Positions 61,599 to 64,000 of a DNA stretch of 64,000 nucleotides are shown piece after piece; the first letter of the stretch is position 1; every line of letters begins with the position of its first letter. The stretch is from CALUVN01 sp944323595 (GTDB taxonomy: Bacteria; Cyanobacteriota; Vampirovibrionia; Gastranaerophilales; Gastranaerophilaceae). Location of the stretch: the NCBI GenBank assembly GCA_963931255.1, contig OZ006972.1, forward strand, positions 744,001 through 808,000, given 5' to 3'. Under the pieces are notes generated by a model. The model was not told where the DNA came from. It did not search any database and saw only the letters and a list, made by a program, of their open reading frames with translations. Both the position numbers and the translations under genes were made by a program.

Positions 61599-62546
61599 AT
61601 GTTAAAAAATCTTCTGGAAGAAAAAAGATGCTTCAAGCTTATCTGCGGAGCAGGAAACGAGAATGAAGCCGAAGTTGAAAAACTTGTTGCATTATACGCA
61701 TCAGCCGGCTGCAAATTTTTTGACCTATCCGCCAAAGAAAATATCGTAGACTGTGCAAAGCGCGGGCTGGAATACGCAGGAGTAAGCGATGCCGAACTCT
61801 GCGTAAGCGTCGGGATAAAAGGAGATCCGCACGTAAGCAAGGCCGTAATTGATTATGAAAAATGTATTCACTGCGGTCATTGCGAATCTGTCTGCCCTCA
61901 GCGCGCTATTAAATATGCAAAAGTAAAAAGGATAAAATGCATCGGCTGCGGCAAATGTGCAAAAGTTTGTCCTAAAAAAGCAATAACATATATTTCTGAA
62001 GACAAAGACCTGTCAGAAGTTATACCGCCGCTGGTGGCAAAAGGAATAAGCTGTATTGAATTCCACGTAATAGGTGAGGACACACCTGAAATTGAACAAA
62101 AATGGAAATACCTCAACGAAAATTTTGACGGGATTTTAAGTATCTCAATAAACAGAATGAAGTTAAGCGGGGACAGCATGATTACCCGCATAAAAAAAAT
62201 GACGGAAAACCGCACACCTTATACAACAATTATACAGGCTGACGGATTTCCTATGAGCGGCGGAGCAGATGATTACAAATCCACCCTGCAGGCAGTGGCA
62301 ACGGCAGAGCTGATTCAAAATGAAAAATTACCTGTCTATATCCTGCTATCCGGCGGGACTAACTCAAAATCCAAAGAACTTGCAAAACTCTGCGGAATTA
62401 ACATCAACGGAGTTGCCGTCGGGTCCTATGCAAGAAACATTGTTAGAAAATATATAGAACGCGATGATTTTTTAACCAATAAAACAATTTTTCAGGAAGC
62501 GCAATTAATAGCAAAACAGCTTGTGGAGGCTTGTAATGGAATATAG
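61599..62546 (+). CDS. LdpA-like double [4Fe-4S] protein
   Basis: This 315-residue protein has the N-terminal family pattern FKLICGAGNENEAEVEKL and a barrel-like segment (CKFFDLSAKENIVDCAKRGL). Two cluster motifs, CIHCGHCESVCP and CIGCGKCAKVCP, follow, then the LdpA C-terminal domain (SCIEFHVIGEDTPEIEQKW, IQADGFPMSGG, ILLSGGTNSKSKELAKLCG). In Synechococcus LdpA is a redox-responsive Fe-S protein that sets circadian period; here no clock or photosynthesis genes are visible. It overlaps ogt by 11 bases. Confidence 0.85.
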   Translation: MLKNLLEEKRCFKLICGAGNENEAEVEKLVALYASAGCKFFDLSAKENIVDCAKRGLEYAGVSDAELCVSVGIKGDPHVSKAVIDYEKCIHCGHCESVCPQRAIKYAKVKRIKCIGCGKCAKVCPKKAITYISEDKDLSEVIPPLVAKGISCIEFHVIGEDTPEIEQKWKYLNENFDGILSISINRMKLSGDSMITRIKKMTENRTPYTTIIQADGFPMSGGADDYKSTLQAVATAELIQNEKLPVYILLSGGTNSKSKELAKLCGININGVAVGSYARNIVRKYIERDDFLTNKTIFQEAQLIAKQLVEACNGI

Positions 62547-63000
62547 TTACGGTTATGACACAGTGATAGGCAGACTTTATATCACGGCGGATGAAGAGAA
62601 TTTGCTGAGGATAAGCTTTGATGCACCGTCAGGCTTGTGTAAGGAAACCGCGTTAATAAAAGAAACTTTCAAACAGTTAAGCGAATATTTTTCAGGTAAA
62701 CGCGTTGAATTTAACCTGCCTCTGGCACCGTCCGGAACAGAATTTCAAAAACAGGTCTGGAATGCACTTTTAAAAATTCCATACGGAGAAACCAGAAGCT
62801 ACAAGGAACTTGCCCAAATAATCGGTAATGAAAAGGCAAGCCGTGCCGTAGGTATGGCAAATAATAAAAACCCTTTAATGATAGTAATTCCCTGCCACCG
62901 CGTAATAGGTGCAAACGGAAATCTTACGGGCTATGCAGGCGGTATCGGGGTAAAGAAACGCCTGCTTGAACTTGAATCAGGCAAAAAATTTTCAAAATAA
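62536..63000 (+). CDS. ogt: Methylated-DNA-protein-cysteine methyltransferase
   Basis: This 154-residue suicide repair enzyme removes O6-alkyl groups from guanine. The active-site motif VIPCHRVIGANGNLTGYAGG and the helix-turn-helix region GTEFQKQVWNALLKIPYGET are present. The ATG at 62536 follows a GGAGG site by six bases and lies within the LdpA-like gene's end; a further upstream ATG (62521) is less likely. Its 3' end overlaps the convergent lipase-like frame by 77 bases. Confidence 0.95.
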   Translation: MEYSYGYDTVIGRLYITADEENLLRISFDAPSGLCKETALIKETFKQLSEYFSGKRVEFNLPLAPSGTEFQKQVWNALLKIPYGETRSYKELAQIIGNEKASRAVGMANNKNPLMIVIPCHRVIGANGNLTGYAGGIGVKKRLLELESGKKFSK

Positions 63001-63601
63001 ATTTAAAAGCCCTCCTCTTCTCCTTAACAGGCACGATAAAATCTTGCCCGATAGTTTTGCCGCATTTTGACACAATATCATTTTCGGTTCTGTAATTAAT
63101 GAGATTTTCGAAGTTTTCAGGCGGATAATCCTCCTTATTCACCCGCATGTAGGCGTTGAAAGTTACCCCATTTTTAACAAGAGTTTGCTGCAAAACCTCA
63201 ATAACTTCGCGACCGCCCTCAGAATTTCCGACTGCAGTAACTTTTGATTTTGACGGGTCAATCTTGTACTCTGCAAGCATGTCATTACAAAATTCTACAG
63301 CCTGCTTACATTGTGCATTCGGACTGCCTAAAGACATTTTTGCATTCGCAGCCCAATCCTTGCCGTTTTTGACATCTGTTCCCAAAAATACAAAGGCATA
63401 CTCTTCTCCGTTGGTATACAATACGCCCTTAAAATTAGTTCCATTATGATGTCTAAAATCTTCTAGCGTCCACCCCTCCGGTAACTCGGGGTTAGGATTA
63501 GGATTTCCTGTAAAATATTCACCTGAGACGTTATTCAGTTGAAGATAAACATTTGCTTTTGTGTGATCAATGTGATTTCCTTTCTGTTTTAAAGTATTCA
63601 T
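62924..63601 (-). CDS. Lipase-like alpha/beta-hydrolase, probably 3'-truncated
   Basis: This 225-residue protein resembles the Mbeg1/DUF2974 lipase-like family: VFLGTDVKNGKDWAANAKMS, the nucleophile elbow VTAVGNSEGGREVIEVL (Ser), and INYRTENDIVSKCG (Asp). The catalytic His expected after the Asp is missing. The last 33 residues (from about KEKRRAFKF) are antisense to the end of ogt and read like non-coding sequence. I infer a gene truncated at its 3' end by rearrangement. No signal peptide is seen. An AAAGGAA site precedes the ATG at 63601. Confidence 0.65.
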   Translation of the reverse strand: MNTLKQKGNHIDHTKANVYLQLNNVSGEYFTGNPNPNPELPEGWTLEDFRHHNGTNFKGVLYTNGEEYAFVFLGTDVKNGKDWAANAKMSLGSPNAQCKQAVEFCNDMLAEYKIDPSKSKVTAVGNSEGGREVIEVLQQTLVKNGVTFNAYMRVNKEDYPPENFENLINYRTENDIVSKCGKTIGQDFIVPVKEKRRAFKFILKIFCLIQVQAGVSLPRYRLHSP

Positions 63602-63677
63602 TTAAAAAATTCCTTTCCGGAATTCTTTGTAAAATTTATGTCTGCCCAAAAGCAGAAAATGTAATGTGTGTGCTATT

Positions 63678-64000
63678 TTATTTAAAAATTTTCCGGCTGT
63701 CATGTATCAGATATATCGTAAACTCCGGAGGATAATATTTCTTTTTTGATTTATTATAAAAATCTGCGCCATTTATGTCATAAGATATTTCCTTTGGTTT
63801 TTTAAAATATCCGCTCTGAATGTTTATTTGGATAACTTCATAGTCCATACCGTCTAAAAACGGTTTCGGTGGATTGTTCTTTATTATTTCGGTTATATAT
63901 TTATCCAGCTTCGGACTGGCTTTCTTGGCTCTATAACGACCTATTGGGTTGTATTTTGATATGTAATCTTCATAACTTTCTGTGCTGCTGTCTATAATCT
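63678..64000 (-). CDS. Hypothetical protein (partial, N-terminus off the window)
   Basis: An open frame of 106 codons runs from the right window edge to a TAA at 63678. It is basic and polar, with YNPIGRYRAKKASPKLDKYI, NPPKPFLDGMDYEVIQINI and a C-terminal YPPEFTIYLIHDSRKIFK. Codon use looks like the neighbours, and it lies 76 bases upstream of, and co-directional with, the lipase-like gene. I do not recognise a family. Confidence 0.65.
   Translation of the reverse strand, partial: IIDSSTESYEDYISKYNPIGRYRAKKASPKLDKYITEIIKNNPPKPFLDGMDYEVIQINIQSGYFKKPKEISYDINGADFYNKSKKKYYPPEFTIYLIHDSRKIFK

Noticed and set aside
1..64000. CRISPR arrays, tRNA/rRNA genes, insertion sequences, prophage
   Set aside because: I saw no regularly spaced direct repeats with spacers, no tRNA-like cloverleaf that I could support, no transposase or integrase motifs and no phage structural genes.

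Overview
The window reads as a chromosomal stretch of an AT-rich, Gram-negative-type gut bacterium, most likely a non-photosynthetic member of the Cyanobacteriota (Vampirovibrionia/Melainabacteria, order Gastranaerophilales). This is an inference. It rests on a Ycf45-type AAA-ATPase/R3H protein (38199-39833), an LdpA-like double [4Fe-4S] protein (61599-62546), both families typical of cyanobacteria, a tripartite RND efflux system that implies an outer membrane, and several lineage-type hypothetical proteins (36212-37900, 59963-60244). I found no rRNA, tRNA, CRISPR array, insertion sequence or prophage.

Layout. 1-5.8 kb: TolC-, RND- and adaptor-type efflux operon (minus strand). 5.9-14 kb: a glycosyltransferase, pyruvate phosphate dikinase, a HEPN/MNT-like pair, an XRE regulator, and a four-gene 2-oxoacid:ferredoxin oxidoreductase operon (Vor/Kor type), which together with PPDK suggests ferredoxin- and pyruvate-centred fermentative metabolism. 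14-23 kb: a 2171-residue coiled-coil protein with 58-residue repeats, followed by an FAD-linked oxidase and a small HExxH metallopeptidase. 22.9-27.1 kb: minus-strand sugar/surface-polysaccharide block (methyltransferases, ManC-type GDP-mannose enzyme, NDK-like protein). 27-36 kb: acyl-ACP thioesterase, a TPR/phosphoesterase/metallo-beta-lactamase-fold cluster, an orphan DNA methyltransferase, a PiT-like transporter, MutL and an acyltransferase. 36-43 kb: a large hypothetical protein, Ycf45-like ATPase, CheR-like methyltransferase and GyrA. 43.3-43.9 kb: gene-free region with a GC-rich MITE-like palindromic element and a structured leader. 43.9-52.9 kb: AlkD-like repair protein, CDF transporter, SLT/EF-hand protein, nitrilase, HMGL-like aldolase, YkgJ protein, two glycosyltransferases joined by a G10 tract, spermidine synthase, HIT protein and triosephosphate isomerase. 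53-64 kb: ribE-ribBA, a GNAT protein, holA-holB, a ThiF-like E1 enzyme, a diguanylate cyclase, an HD protein, a serine hydrolase, the LdpA-like protein, Ogt, a truncated lipase-like gene and a partial unknown gene.

Most striking observations. (1) Two adjacent GT2 glycosyltransferase genes meet at a run of ten G (coding strand, 49851-49860). The three possible tract phases give a fused two-domain enzyme, an uncoupled upstream enzyme with an alternative tail, or two separate coupled proteins: a candidate three-state phase-variable switch. (2) At least eight genes lack a Shine-Dalgarno and instead carry a -10 hexamer, usually TGn-extended, exactly six bases before the ATG, so their transcripts should be leaderless. 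Other genes in the same window have clear SD sites. (3) A giant heptad-like protein has an internal 174-bp periodic repeat. (4) A clock/redox-type LdpA homologue sits in a lineage with no photosynthesis genes in view.
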